DNA of 64,000 nucleotides from Lentisphaera araneosa HTCC2155 (GTDB lineage: Bacteria; Verrucomicrobiota; Lentisphaeria; Lentisphaerales; Lentisphaeraceae). A program made the position numbers and the translations under genes. A model generated the notes under the pieces. That model had not been told where the DNA came from. It worked only from the letters and a program-made list of their open reading frames with translations, and ran no database searches. Positions 27,371-36,372 of this stretch are shown here, piece after piece. Positions within the stretch are counted from its first letter, which is position 1. Every line of letters starts with the position of its first letter. Location: positions 34,509 to 98,508 of the forward strand of contig NZ_ABCK01000019.1 of the NCBI RefSeq assembly GCF_000170755.1, read 5' to 3'.

Positions 27371-28903
27371 TTATAACTGAGCCCGTATGGATTCAATATC
27401 TAAAGGCGCATTGAGATCATCACTTAATCTGTCTGAAACGACTTTAGCCATTTTAGCATACAGGGAGTCGGGATTACTTTGACTGATTTTAGCAAAAATT
27501 TTAATGTCGTTCATACTGCGTTTTTTATTCATTTTAGCCAGCGTGTAATAAAACTGGCGACCAGAGACTAAATCTTTCTGTACTTCTTTACTTTTTAATA
27601 GAGCTACTGCTTTAGAGGCCTGGTCATCATAGGGTGGTATCCCTCTGAAATTGCTACCCGTACGTAAAAACACCTGCAGTTGATATACATCCCCCACTTT
27701 TTGCAGTAACATAATCTGCTTAATTTGTGTGCGAATTTTATCGGCAACCTGATTTTTTAATGACTGGTAAGACTGTTTCTGGAAGATATCATCCGGCTCG
27801 GGAGTCTTTTTGATTTGCTTATAAGCCGAATTGTATTTCCCGGTTTTTAGAAATTTATATATAGTCATATTGTACGGTTTGAGATTTTGATATTGGGGTG
27901 CTGTGATTATATCTTGACTAAAATCACGTTTAACTTTCCCCTTATTTTTTTTCAGCCACTCCAAGGTCAAGGCAGCTGATTTGGCTCCCGGGAGCCAACA
28001 AGTGACAGGTTTGATTTTTTTTATAGGGCCTACGGCTATATCTGAGTAATGAGATATCAAACCTTTTGTGAAAATCTTCACGGACATATGCCCCCCTTGT
28101 GTTTTGGGATTAACCTTCAGCAATTGATAGGGTTTTCCATTCATTGGGATGACAGCCGGCACACGTAATGTCATTACATCTTCTAACCAAACTCCTTGAA
28201 GTGTTCTATCACCAGGTTCTCCATGCCCAACATCTTCCCAGGAAATTACCGCAGTGCAGGCTTGGCCTGATTTCGTTGCACTTTTACACCAAGAATGGTG
28301 AAGTTTTCGACGGTCTTTATTTCCTTTTGCATCTTTTTGAGACGAGTTAAAAAAGTATGGCACACCTAAAGAGATAGGGAGTTGTGCATATTCATAAGTA
28401 CTAACTTTCTTATTTGGAGAACCGCTAGTCCAAGAATGATCCAAGATAACAGCCAGAGTTCTATGGGGCCAAAAATGGGCGAAATGAGCGGCAAATCGAC
28501 CACCATTACTAGTACCGTAAACAATAGCTCCCGCATGTTCTAGTTCAGGGTGGCCAGTGAGCTTAGCCGCTTCCTTTAGCATTGTTTTATGTGGGCCACC
28601 ATAAGGTAAATTCCCTGTTTTATCATACATGGCAATTCGGTTTTTATGGGCAAAATCCTCAAATGATCTATTGCTAGCAATAACACCGCGAATTCTCTCG
28701 CCAGGCTTCATATCACTAGGGATTTTTAGTGTAATCGTTTTTGTTTTAAACACTGTTTGGTCACGCTTTTTCCATTCGGCTAGAAATTCAGGACCATTTT
28801 TAAACTCAGGGTCAAATCCGTAAGTAACTTCATACGATTTCCAAGTTCCTGCATTTAAAAAAATAGGTGACATACTGATTATTAATGTCATTAAAAATTT
28901 CAT
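27371..28903 (-). CDS. Secreted alpha/beta-hydrolase (putative esterase)
   Basis: 510 residues with a signal peptide (KFLMTLIISMSPIFLNAG). The nucleophile elbow is VYGTSNGGRFAAHFA (GxSxG). A late His lies in WEDVGHGEPGDR, as expected for an alpha/beta-hydrolase, and a candidate Asp in VILDHSW. The C-terminal ~190 residues are charged and helical, without a known domain. A periplasmic carbohydrate-esterase role (removing acetyl or other ester groups) would suit the surrounding polysaccharide genes but is inference. The nearest neighbours, on both sides, are single genes or remnants. Confidence 0.7.
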   Translation of the reverse strand: MKFLMTLIISMSPIFLNAGTWKSYEVTYGFDPEFKNGPEFLAEWKKRDQTVFKTKTITLKIPSDMKPGERIRGVIASNRSFEDFAHKNRIAMYDKTGNLPYGGPHKTMLKEAAKLTGHPELEHAGAIVYGTSNGGRFAAHFAHFWPHRTLAVILDHSWTSGSPNKKVSTYEYAQLPISLGVPYFFNSSQKDAKGNKDRRKLHHSWCKSATKSGQACTAVISWEDVGHGEPGDRTLQGVWLEDVMTLRVPAVIPMNGKPYQLLKVNPKTQGGHMSVKIFTKGLISHYSDIAVGPIKKIKPVTCWLPGAKSAALTLEWLKKNKGKVKRDFSQDIITAPQYQNLKPYNMTIYKFLKTGKYNSAYKQIKKTPEPDDIFQKQSYQSLKNQVADKIRTQIKQIMLLQKVGDVYQLQVFLRTGSNFRGIPPYDDQASKAVALLKSKEVQKDLVSGRQFYYTLAKMNKKRSMNDIKIFAKISQSNPDSLYAKMAKVVSDRLSDDLNAPLDIESIRAQL

Positions 28904-29072
28904 GATTCTTAATTATCTCTTTATTATTTAAGTATTGTTGATGTATTTATTAACTTTTATTATTAGCCATAAAACACCGTAAAGCCCCTATATATCATTG
29001 GCCACACACCTAAGTCCGTGGAGGGGTTACTAGAGGAGTAAACACCTCGTTTCGTATCGAGAATATCAAGTA

Positions 29073-29825
29073 TTAGTCCTGGCAATCAAGTAATGTACCT
29101 GTTTTATTAGTGCTAGACATTGGATCAGAACCTGATTCAGACATTACCTGAAATAAACTGGTGGGGCTCACATGACCATCTACAAAGAGGTAATTAGCAA
29201 ATAGGTATTTGTCGTGTTTTTTTGAGAAGCTTGTAGCTCGAACAGAGTCAAGACTTAAACCTTCTGAGACCGACCATCCCAAAACTGCTCTATCAATGTC
29301 GTCTGGATTTATCTCACCTAATAAGATAGCTGTCTGAGGAGATCTTACTTGGGAACTTTTCATTGACCACTGGGGGTATGAACCTTTTTCAACTGGGCCA
29401 CCACCTGTAGATAAGCCCTTTTTCTTTTTATTTTGAACTACTGTTCTGTTGTCAACTCCGGTATTAATAAGGTATGATCTTAAGATGCGTTCGTCATCAT
29501 TAATTACTTTGTCCGAAGGACAGTGGTAGAGTTTTAATGACGTTCCATATTCTTCATGAAAATAAGTATTGGTATTTCTAGTTTGTCCGTCGTATGTCTT
29601 TAATAGTTCATCCCATGGGTGACTTTCATCGGGAGGAGCTGTGAAGTTACTTGAATTGTCACCACAGTACATGGACATCGCAGTGCCTAGTTGACGAAAA
29701 TTATTTAAGCAGACGCTACTAATTGCAGCTTTTCGAGCTCTGGAAAGAACTGGTAATAATAGTGATGCTAACACAGAGAGAATAGCAATAACTACTAATA
29801 ATTCTATCAGGGTAAATTTTTTCAT
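29073..29825 (-). CDS. Prepilin-type N-terminal cleavage/methylation domain protein (H-X9-DG family)
   Basis: 250 residues. It starts with the type IV pilin-like leader [20 protein letters not shown], typical of the very large pseudopilin-like families of Lentisphaera and Planctomycetes. The mature part has the usual [21 protein letters not shown], a CPSDK motif and the C-terminal FVDGHVS (H-X9-DG). It is probably inner-membrane anchored and processed by a prepilin peptidase; its role is unknown. A minus-strand GTGTACT lies at 29883-29889, ~58 bases upstream. Confidence 0.9.
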   Translation of the reverse strand: MKKFTLIELLVVIAILSVLASLLLPVLSRARKAAISSVCLNNFRQLGTAMSMYCGDNSSNFTAPPDESHPWDELLKTYDGQTRNTNTYFHEEYGTSLKLYHCPSDKVINDDERILRSYLINTGVDNRTVVQNKKKKGLSTGGGPVEKGSYPQWSMKSSQVRSPQTAILLGEINPDDIDRAVLGWSVSEGLSLDSVRATSFSKKHDKYLFANYLFVDGHVSPTSLFQVMSESGSDPMSSTNKTGTLLDCQD

Positions 29826-30363
29826 GGTGCCTCATTATGTTTCTAGTGTTAAAATACTTTCATCGATGAACCGTTTCAAGGAAGTACACATCATTTTTTA
29901 TAAACTGACACAGACACAGACATATTTTCTCATCTAAGTCACTTTTCACCTCTGTTTAATTGTAGGCCTAAGCCCGTTTTCGAAGATTATTTAATCTTTG
30001 ATGGCTTTAATTGCCCGACCCGTGGGTGGATGTTAGGTATATGACCAGAATGAAGATACCCCGCTTGGCATAGCGATGGCCCGTCTAAGCGGAAGGGCTT
30101 GCCCCGGGGGATTTTATTGGATTTTTAGTTTTGTGTTATATTTGTTTGGTTTAATCCGCCAACTGAATGTTCTTAAGGGGGCGTGGATCTATCGATTATG
30201 TTAGTTTCTTTATGTATTTTGTAAGTACGTAGGTAGTCTATGTGTACTTTTTTTACATAAAATCTAACTCAGTATTAACCCCTCAGTACGGTAGCTTAAA
30301 TGTAGGTTTGCCGATTGATGGTTTGTTGTTAGGTATCGATAATTTAAAAAGGATATTGATAAT
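29826..30363. other. Divergent intergenic region with a GC-rich patch
   Basis: Holds GTGTACT facing left (29883-29889) and right (30242-30248), one for each flanking gene. Bases ~30015-30115 are markedly GC-rich compared with the surroundings, with short self-complementary pieces: CCGCTT at 30062 with AAGCGG at 30088, GGGCTTGCCC, CCCCGGGG. That could be a structured RNA or a GC-rich repeat. No ORF is convincing. Confidence 0.45.
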
Positions 30364-31107
30364 ATGAAAAATCTCATAAAAACTAAACTACTATGTACCC
30401 TTACGGTTATTTTCTTTAATATTTGTGCCCATAGCCAAGTGGCAAATGGCGTCGATAGCCCAGCTTCTACGCCCCAATTAGGTCTTTTAACTAAATGGGA
30501 TCTTTCTGCTTGGCAGAATATATATCCGCATGGAGAAGCAAAGCTTTTTGGTGAGGAGATACGCTTAATGTCGAGTGGTAAGAATTGGTTTTATTTAACA
30601 AAAAAGACTTATAAAAACTTTATACTTGAGTTGGAAGTAAAAATGCCCGATGTGAAAGAGCTTTCAAATTCTGGGGTAATTTTTCGTGCTCAAATAAAAA
30701 AAGATGAATCCGGTTCTGTAGCTGTTGGCTACCAAGCTGAAGTGGATACCTCTAGTCGAAAATGGAGTGGTGGTCTTTATGATCAAGGGCGAAGAGCTTG
30801 GCTTCACCCTAAGCATAAGAAACGCTCTAATCCTGATTCTGATTTCAAAAATAACTACAGTCCAGAGTGGACCGCAGAGCGATCTAGTGCATATAAGCAC
30901 TTAGAGTGGAATAAATACCGCATAGAATGTCGTGGTAGCGATATAAAGATTTTTGTTAACGATATTCTCACTACTCACGTTATGGATGTTAAAGATTCAG
31001 AGGGCTATATAGGTCTTCAGCATCACGGAAGTGAACTGTTTAGGAGCTCTGGTGATCGCTCGAATACGGTTAGATTCCGCAAATTAAAGCTGAGAGAGCT
31101 AGAGTAG
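30364..31107 (+). CDS. Secreted DUF1080 (3-keto-disaccharide hydrolase-like) protein
   Basis: 247 residues: signal peptide, then a concanavalin-like jelly-roll with the DUF1080 marks NFILELEVKMPD, SNSGVIFRAQ, YQAEVDT, GGLYDQGRR, WNKYRIECRGSDIKIFVND and GYIGLQHHG. Proteins of this fold are abundant in PVC bacteria; some hydrolyse 3-keto-glycosides and others may bind glycans. GTGTACT lies 116 bases upstream. It is monocistronic and is followed by a sulfatase with its own upstream motif. Confidence 0.82.
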   Translation: MKNLIKTKLLCTLTVIFFNICAHSQVANGVDSPASTPQLGLLTKWDLSAWQNIYPHGEAKLFGEEIRLMSSGKNWFYLTKKTYKNFILELEVKMPDVKELSNSGVIFRAQIKKDESGSVAVGYQAEVDTSSRKWSGGLYDQGRRAWLHPKHKKRSNPDSDFKNNYSPEWTAERSSAYKHLEWNKYRIECRGSDIKIFVNDILTTHVMDVKDSEGYIGLQHHGSELFRSSGDRSNTVRFRKLKLRELE

Positions 31108-31471
31108 ATATAGATTATTTCTGACGCTGGCTCTTTATGAGTCTTTGTTTGTTTAGAAGGGGGCTACAGGAAGGGGCATTTTATAAATGGTCTCATTGCT
31201 AAAAGAGGTATACCCAATTGTCCTATTTAGGTGCTGAACTGACGGCGGCTTTTTTATTCTATGTACCCAGCAAGCCTAAATCTTTACTTGATAGAGGAAT
31301 TATTTACTAGTTTATAAGCATCTTACTTTATGCCGTTCTCATTTTATCAGCTAGTCTTTTCCGAAAAAATATCTTAGTGTTGTTCGCCCTGTGAGGTTTA
31401 TTGAATTTTTTCTGGCAGTGATGTCATGTTGCCCTTGTCCTATGTGTACTTAAAGAAAAAAAGGTCTTAAG
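31108..31471. other. Intergenic region with possible decayed membrane-protein remnant
   Basis: One frame reads ELTAAFLFYVPSKPKSLL, stop, FISILLYAVLILSASLFRKN, stop, which looks like a small membrane protein with two stops, but no intact gene is present. GTGTACT at 31444-31450 stands 22 bases before the sulfatase ATG. Confidence 0.35.
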
Positions 31472-32983
31472 ATGAAGATAATAAAACGATTATTAATACT
31501 TCTGGGTTTTTCTTTGGGAGCTACAGAAAAACCTAATGTTATTTTGATATTTGCCGATGATTTAGGTATAGAAATGTTAGGAGCGTATGGTCAAAAGGTT
31601 ATTAATACGCCAAATATTGATCGCTTGGCAGAAGAAGGGATGAAATTCAATAATTATTATGGAGCAGTTTTTTGTGCGCCAGCTCGCTGGACCTTGCTTA
31701 GCGGATTACATGATGGCCGCCTAGGTGGATGGAGTCATAATCGGGCTGGTTTACCGATTAAATATGACATGAATCAGATGTCTTTGGCTGAGTATGAAAT
31801 GGCCTTTGCGGAGCATAAAAAAACCTCTCTTAAGATAGATGATAGTGAAGTGTTTTTGGCTCAAATGGCTGCGAAAGCGGGTTATTATACAGGGCAAATA
31901 GGGAAGTTAGATCGTGGCTTTTTAACATGGGATGAAAGAGTGAAGCGCCATGGATGGGATTATCACTATGGTTATTATGATCATGTTAGGGCTCATGGAT
32001 TTTATCCACCTTACCTTTGGGAGAATGGTAAAAAAATATTAATCGAAGGTAATGATAGTCCTACTTGTGGAAAAACGTCTGACGCTTCGGATGAACCTGT
32101 AGGTTGGGGTGGAACAGTGTATTCTCAAGATCTTTTTTTGGATAAGATTTTAAGCTTTATACGAAAAAATAAATCGCGTCCCTTTTTTCTATACCATCCC
32201 ACCCAGTTACCACATGGCCCCATTGCGGTTAATGAAATTGATCCGCTATTTAAGGATCGTGCTGATCTTAATTTTGTGGAAAAAAAATATGCCACAATGA
32301 TTAAGATCTTAGATGATCATGTTGGTGAGATAGTCAAAGAGCTCAAGAAACAAGGTATTGATGACAAAACAGTTATCTTCTTCACTTCAGATAATGGACA
32401 TGAATTATACTACGATCCGACCCGTTCTTTTAATAAGCAGCTTCTTGCTAATGGTGAAAAAGCTGATTTAGATAATAACAAATGGAGAAGTTCTGACTTC
32501 GGTGATGTTTTTAATGCCGTTGGTACACGTGCAGGTCTAAAGAGATCTGTTTATCAAGGAGGCGTTCAAGTGCCAATGATTGTGCGATGGCCCGGAAATA
32601 TTGCACAAGGTACAGAAACAAAACACCTTAGTGCTCATTATGACTTCATGGCAACATTAGCCGAGATATGTGGTGCGGAAGTACCTAAGGGGAAGGATTC
32701 ATTATCATATTTGCCTACCTTGAAGAGTGAAAAGCAACTTGTAGAACATGACTATGTGATCATAGGCAAGAACCAAAGGCAGATGGGGAAGAGTGCTCTT
32801 ATCAGTAAAACGGGGTACAAATTGATCGAAGTGGACCGTAAACGAGACCTCTTTCAGCTATATGATTTACGAAGCGATAATGATGAACGTCATAATATTA
32901 TAGCCCAATTTCCTGAACTTGCAGAAAAGTTAAAAAAGCAACTTTTGAGTCAGTTAGAATCAACACGCCCAGATTTAAACTAA
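31472..32983 (+). CDS. Secreted type I sulfatase
   Basis: 503 residues; signal peptide, FADDLGIEMLGAYG, formylglycine motif CAPAR (Cys68), IGKLDRG in place of GKWHLG (the His is absent), and late site TSDNGHELYYD. The domain order and the motif RAHGFYPPYLWENGK resemble the sulfatase at 14481. It heads a rightward run of GH110, a second sulfatase, the heme protein and a third sulfatase. GTGTACT is 22 bases upstream. Its TAA is followed at once by the GH110 frame. Confidence 0.9.
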   Translation: MKIIKRLLILLGFSLGATEKPNVILIFADDLGIEMLGAYGQKVINTPNIDRLAEEGMKFNNYYGAVFCAPARWTLLSGLHDGRLGGWSHNRAGLPIKYDMNQMSLAEYEMAFAEHKKTSLKIDDSEVFLAQMAAKAGYYTGQIGKLDRGFLTWDERVKRHGWDYHYGYYDHVRAHGFYPPYLWENGKKILIEGNDSPTCGKTSDASDEPVGWGGTVYSQDLFLDKILSFIRKNKSRPFFLYHPTQLPHGPIAVNEIDPLFKDRADLNFVEKKYATMIKILDDHVGEIVKELKKQGIDDKTVIFFTSDNGHELYYDPTRSFNKQLLANGEKADLDNNKWRSSDFGDVFNAVGTRAGLKRSVYQGGVQVPMIVRWPGNIAQGTETKHLSAHYDFMATLAEICGAEVPKGKDSLSYLPTLKSEKQLVEHDYVIIGKNQRQMGKSALISKTGYKLIEVDRKRDLFQLYDLRSDNDERHNIIAQFPELAEKLKKQLLSQLESTRPDLN

Positions 32984-32995
32984 GTGAGAAAACAA

Positions 32996-34810
32996 ATGTA
33001 TAAAAAACTATTAACTCTTATTCTGATTTTTAGCTCGATGAATTTATTTGCGAGTAATATTAAAGTTATTAATGTAGCGGACTTCGGCGTTTATCCTGGA
33101 GAGGATGCGAGCCCTGGAGTTTACAAAGCTTTAGAAGCCTGTCGTCAATATGAGCGTGCGAAACTCGTCTTCCCCAAAGGGGACTATGATTTTTATCCAG
33201 AGTATGCACGAGAAAAATACTGTTCAATCTCTAATAATGATAACGGTATGAAGCGTATGGCATTTCCTTTGCTTAATTTCAAAAATCTGGAAGTTGACGG
33301 AGGAGGATCTGAGTTTTTTTTCCATGGAAGAATAGTCCCCTTTGTCATCGAAGGTTCAGAGAATATTTTGGTGCATAACTTTTCTGTCGATTGGAAGCGT
33401 ACGTTTCATTCCGAAATGCTTGTCCAGGGCGGCAGTGTTAAAGGTCAGTATTGGGATGTAACAATTGACAAGAAAAAATACCCTTATGAAATAGAGAACG
33501 AGGAATTGGTGTTTTATGGTCGTGGCTGGAAAGAAGAGATCGGCCAAAATATCGTATGGGATCCTAATACGTCTGCTCCCATCTACAATACAAAGAAGTA
33601 TGGTTTTGCTTATGGTGGAAGAAGAGGGGGTGTTATAAAATGTCGCAAGTTGGCAAATGGTCATCTTCGTTTAAGTACAAAGATCAAAGCAGTACCACCG
33701 AAGGGATCAGTATTTGTTTGTAAAGGGTTACATACAACAAATCGTTTAACGCCCGGCTTTAGAGTATTTGATAACAGCGATATCACTCTAAAGGATATTA
33801 CAGTATATCACGCAGGAAGTATGGGGCTGATTGCAGAACGGACAAAAAACATAACTCTCGATAAGTTTAATGTGCACACTCGTGAAGGTTCAGGCCGGAC
33901 AGTTAGTACCACTGCAGATGCAACACATTTTGTGAATTGTGGAGGCTTATTAACAATTAAGAACTCGACATTTAAGCATATGCTAGATGATGCTACTAAT
34001 ATTCACGGCAATTACCTCTTAGTCACCAAAGTTATCGATGATTACACTCTTGGTTTTTCGACAAGTCACTTTCAACACGAGGGTTTTGTTTTTGCCAGGA
34101 CTGGAGATCACCTTCGCTTTGTCAGTCAGGATGAGTTACTTGAATCAGGTACTGCTGTTGTTGAATCTGTTAAAGTATATAACAGTACTTACCGAGAAGT
34201 TAAATTCACATCCAAGGTCAAGCATTTGGCAAATACCGACACAGCGGCCAATAATATAACATGGATGCCTGAGCTACACATTGATAATTGTGTAGTAGAA
34301 GAAAATAGAGCCCGTTCAATTCTGATTACGACCTTTAAAAAAGCCTTGGTTGAAAATTGTCGTTTCTCATCAATGATGGCAGGGATTCTCGTAGAAGGCG
34401 ACACCCATGTTTGGCATGAAGCAGGTCAAGTAGAGAACTTGACTATACGCAATAATGAGTTTGGAGATATGTGCTACGGGGGCAAAGGTGCAGTTTTTCA
34501 GGTGTCACCAAAAATCCCCAAAGATAAAAGAAAAAGAGGCTTCTATCACCGCAATATTGTTTTTGAAAATAACACAATAAATACCTTTGATAACATCATG
34601 GTTGAAGCACTATCAGTAGATGGCTTGATTTTCAGGAATAACATAATTAAGAGAAGTGGAACATTTGAACCTCTCAATAAAGAACAAAAGGCATTTAATT
34701 TTGAAAAGTGTAAAAATATCCTTCTAGAAGGAAATATTTTGTATGGTAGAAAAATCCAACAGAGTGATGTTTCTTTAAGTGCTGAATGCGAAAAAGTGAA
34801 CATTAGGTAA
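32996..34810 (+). CDS. GH110-type alpha-1,3-galactosidase
   Basis: About 604 residues from ATG 32996. A GTG at 32984, directly after the sulfatase stop, is an alternative, but ATG 32996 gives a clean signal peptide (MYKKLLTLILIFSSMNLFAS). The opening INVADFGVYPGEDASPGVYKALEAC and the right-handed beta-helix with FKHMLDDATNIHGNY match GH110; the Asp-Asp pair (residues 331-332 from this start) corresponds to the conserved acidic pair of the family. Parallel beta-helix repeats continue to the end (LHIDNCVVEENRA, LTIRNNEF, IVFENNTI). GH110 enzymes release terminal alpha-1,3-galactose, and marine members are linked with carrageenan-type loci, so sulfatases would first expose its substrate. Confidence 0.82.
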   Translation: MYKKLLTLILIFSSMNLFASNIKVINVADFGVYPGEDASPGVYKALEACRQYERAKLVFPKGDYDFYPEYAREKYCSISNNDNGMKRMAFPLLNFKNLEVDGGGSEFFFHGRIVPFVIEGSENILVHNFSVDWKRTFHSEMLVQGGSVKGQYWDVTIDKKKYPYEIENEELVFYGRGWKEEIGQNIVWDPNTSAPIYNTKKYGFAYGGRRGGVIKCRKLANGHLRLSTKIKAVPPKGSVFVCKGLHTTNRLTPGFRVFDNSDITLKDITVYHAGSMGLIAERTKNITLDKFNVHTREGSGRTVSTTADATHFVNCGGLLTIKNSTFKHMLDDATNIHGNYLLVTKVIDDYTLGFSTSHFQHEGFVFARTGDHLRFVSQDELLESGTAVVESVKVYNSTYREVKFTSKVKHLANTDTAANNITWMPELHIDNCVVEENRARSILITTFKKALVENCRFSSMMAGILVEGDTHVWHEAGQVENLTIRNNEFGDMCYGGKGAVFQVSPKIPKDKRKRGFYHRNIVFENNTINTFDNIMVEALSVDGLIFRNNIIKRSGTFEPLNKEQKAFNFEKCKNILLEGNILYGRKIQQSDVSLSAECEKVNIR

Positions 34811-34827
34811 TCTGAAGGGAGAATCTA

Positions 34828-36324
34828 ATGAAAATTTTTACTTACCTATTTCTATTTTTCAGTTATGTGAGTTTTGCTGATACAGCAAAACCTAATATTA
34901 TCTGGGTGGTTATGGAAGATTTATGTCCCGACTTTGGCTGCTATGGAAATGACTTGATAAAGACACCTAATTTAGATCAGCTTGCTAGTGAAGGAACCTT
35001 ATATACGAATGCCTTTGCAAGCGCTCCTGTGTGCTCGACTGCCCGCTCGGCATTCTTTACTGGGATGTATCAATCAAGTATAAATGCACATCATCACCGC
35101 TCACATCTCAATGATGGTCATGAGTTACCCTCAGAAGTTAAGCTATTGAGTGATTATTTACAGGATGTTGGTTATCATTGTATTTTAATGGGACCAAAGC
35201 AAAAAACCGATTTTAATTTTAAGGAACCTGAAGGTGTTTTTGACAAAACTGATAGTGAAAGATCTTCGTCTATGGGGGCCTATGTTCACTGTCCATCAGA
35301 CCTTAAGATTTTGGATGGTCCAGCTTGGAAAAGTGTAAGAAAGGGAAAGCCCTTTTTTGCTCAGATTAATTACACGGAAGCGCACCGTACTTTTATTGCG
35401 GATAAGCTTAATCCCATTTCACCAAATGATGTCAAAGTTCCTCTTTGTTATCCTGATCATGAAATTACACGCAGGGACTGGGCCTTGTACCTAGAGACCT
35501 TACAATTTCTAGATATGAAAATCGGGAATTTAATCGAGGAACTGAAAGAAGCTCAAGCTTTGGAAAATACAGTAATTTTCTTCTTTGGGGATCACGGACG
35601 ACCAATGTTACGAGGGAAACAGTGGCTTTATGATGCAGGAATAAAAGTTCCTTTGATTGTCTGGGGTAAGGGTATGAGCAAAGGTAAGATTGAGTCTCGC
35701 CTGGTGAGCTTAATAGATTTAATGCCAGCCACGTTGAGTTTAGCGGGAGTCGAGCCCCCTAATTACCTTGAGGGTCAGAACTTCCTTCAAGAAAATTTAC
35801 AAAGAGAGTATGTCTATGCACAACGCGATAGATGCGATGAAACAGATGATAAAATTCGTGCAGTTAGAGACAAGCGCTTCAAGTATATTCGCAATTATTA
35901 CCCGGAAAGACCTTATACACAATTTAATGCTTATAAAAAACTTGAATATCCAGTTTTAACTCTGATGGAGTTGCTTCATTCCAAGGGTGAGTTAAATGAG
36001 ATCCAAGCGCAGTTTATGGCTGAAACTCGCCCCGTGGAAGAGTTGTATGATACACTTAATGATCCGGATGAAGTGTATAACTTGGCAGATAACAAAAAGT
36101 ATTCACAGACGCTTCTGAGATTGAGAAAAGCTTTAGATCAATGGGAAGTTGACACTAATGACGGGGGAAGACTGATTGAGTCACCTTTAATCAAAGATTA
36201 CTGGGATAAATTTTTCAAGGATTTTTATATCAAAGTTATGAAGTCGAGAGGCCTGTCACCTCAGATTAGTAATGAGGATTATTTAAAGTGGTGGGATGAG
36301 CAATTAAAGCGTCAGGGGAAATGA
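34828..36324 (+). CDS. Secreted type I sulfatase with CSTAR motif
   Basis: 498 residues; signal peptide, VVMEDLCPDFGCYG, then APVCSTARSAFFTGMYQSS with Cys69. The +2 residue is Thr instead of the usual Pro or Ala, while the +4 Arg is kept. HHHRSH and the late site FGDHGRPMLRGKQWLYD resemble the heparan N-sulfatase-like S1 branch. The GKWHLG position is MGPKQKTDF, so the Lys is near but the His is lost. It follows GH110 after 17 bases and probably shares its transcript. Activity is likely but depends on whether the formylglycine-generating enzyme accepts Thr. Confidence 0.88.
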   Translation: MKIFTYLFLFFSYVSFADTAKPNIIWVVMEDLCPDFGCYGNDLIKTPNLDQLASEGTLYTNAFASAPVCSTARSAFFTGMYQSSINAHHHRSHLNDGHELPSEVKLLSDYLQDVGYHCILMGPKQKTDFNFKEPEGVFDKTDSERSSSMGAYVHCPSDLKILDGPAWKSVRKGKPFFAQINYTEAHRTFIADKLNPISPNDVKVPLCYPDHEITRRDWALYLETLQFLDMKIGNLIEELKEAQALENTVIFFFGDHGRPMLRGKQWLYDAGIKVPLIVWGKGMSKGKIESRLVSLIDLMPATLSLAGVEPPNYLEGQNFLQENLQREYVYAQRDRCDETDDKIRAVRDKRFKYIRNYYPERPYTQFNAYKKLEYPVLTLMELLHSKGELNEIQAQFMAETRPVEELYDTLNDPDEVYNLADNKKYSQTLLRLRKALDQWEVDTNDGGRLIESPLIKDYWDKFFKDFYIKVMKSRGLSPQISNEDYLKWWDEQLKRQGK

Positions 36325-36372
36325 AGTATTTCATACTTAAAGAAGCTAATAGACAATTGTAAACAATAAGGT

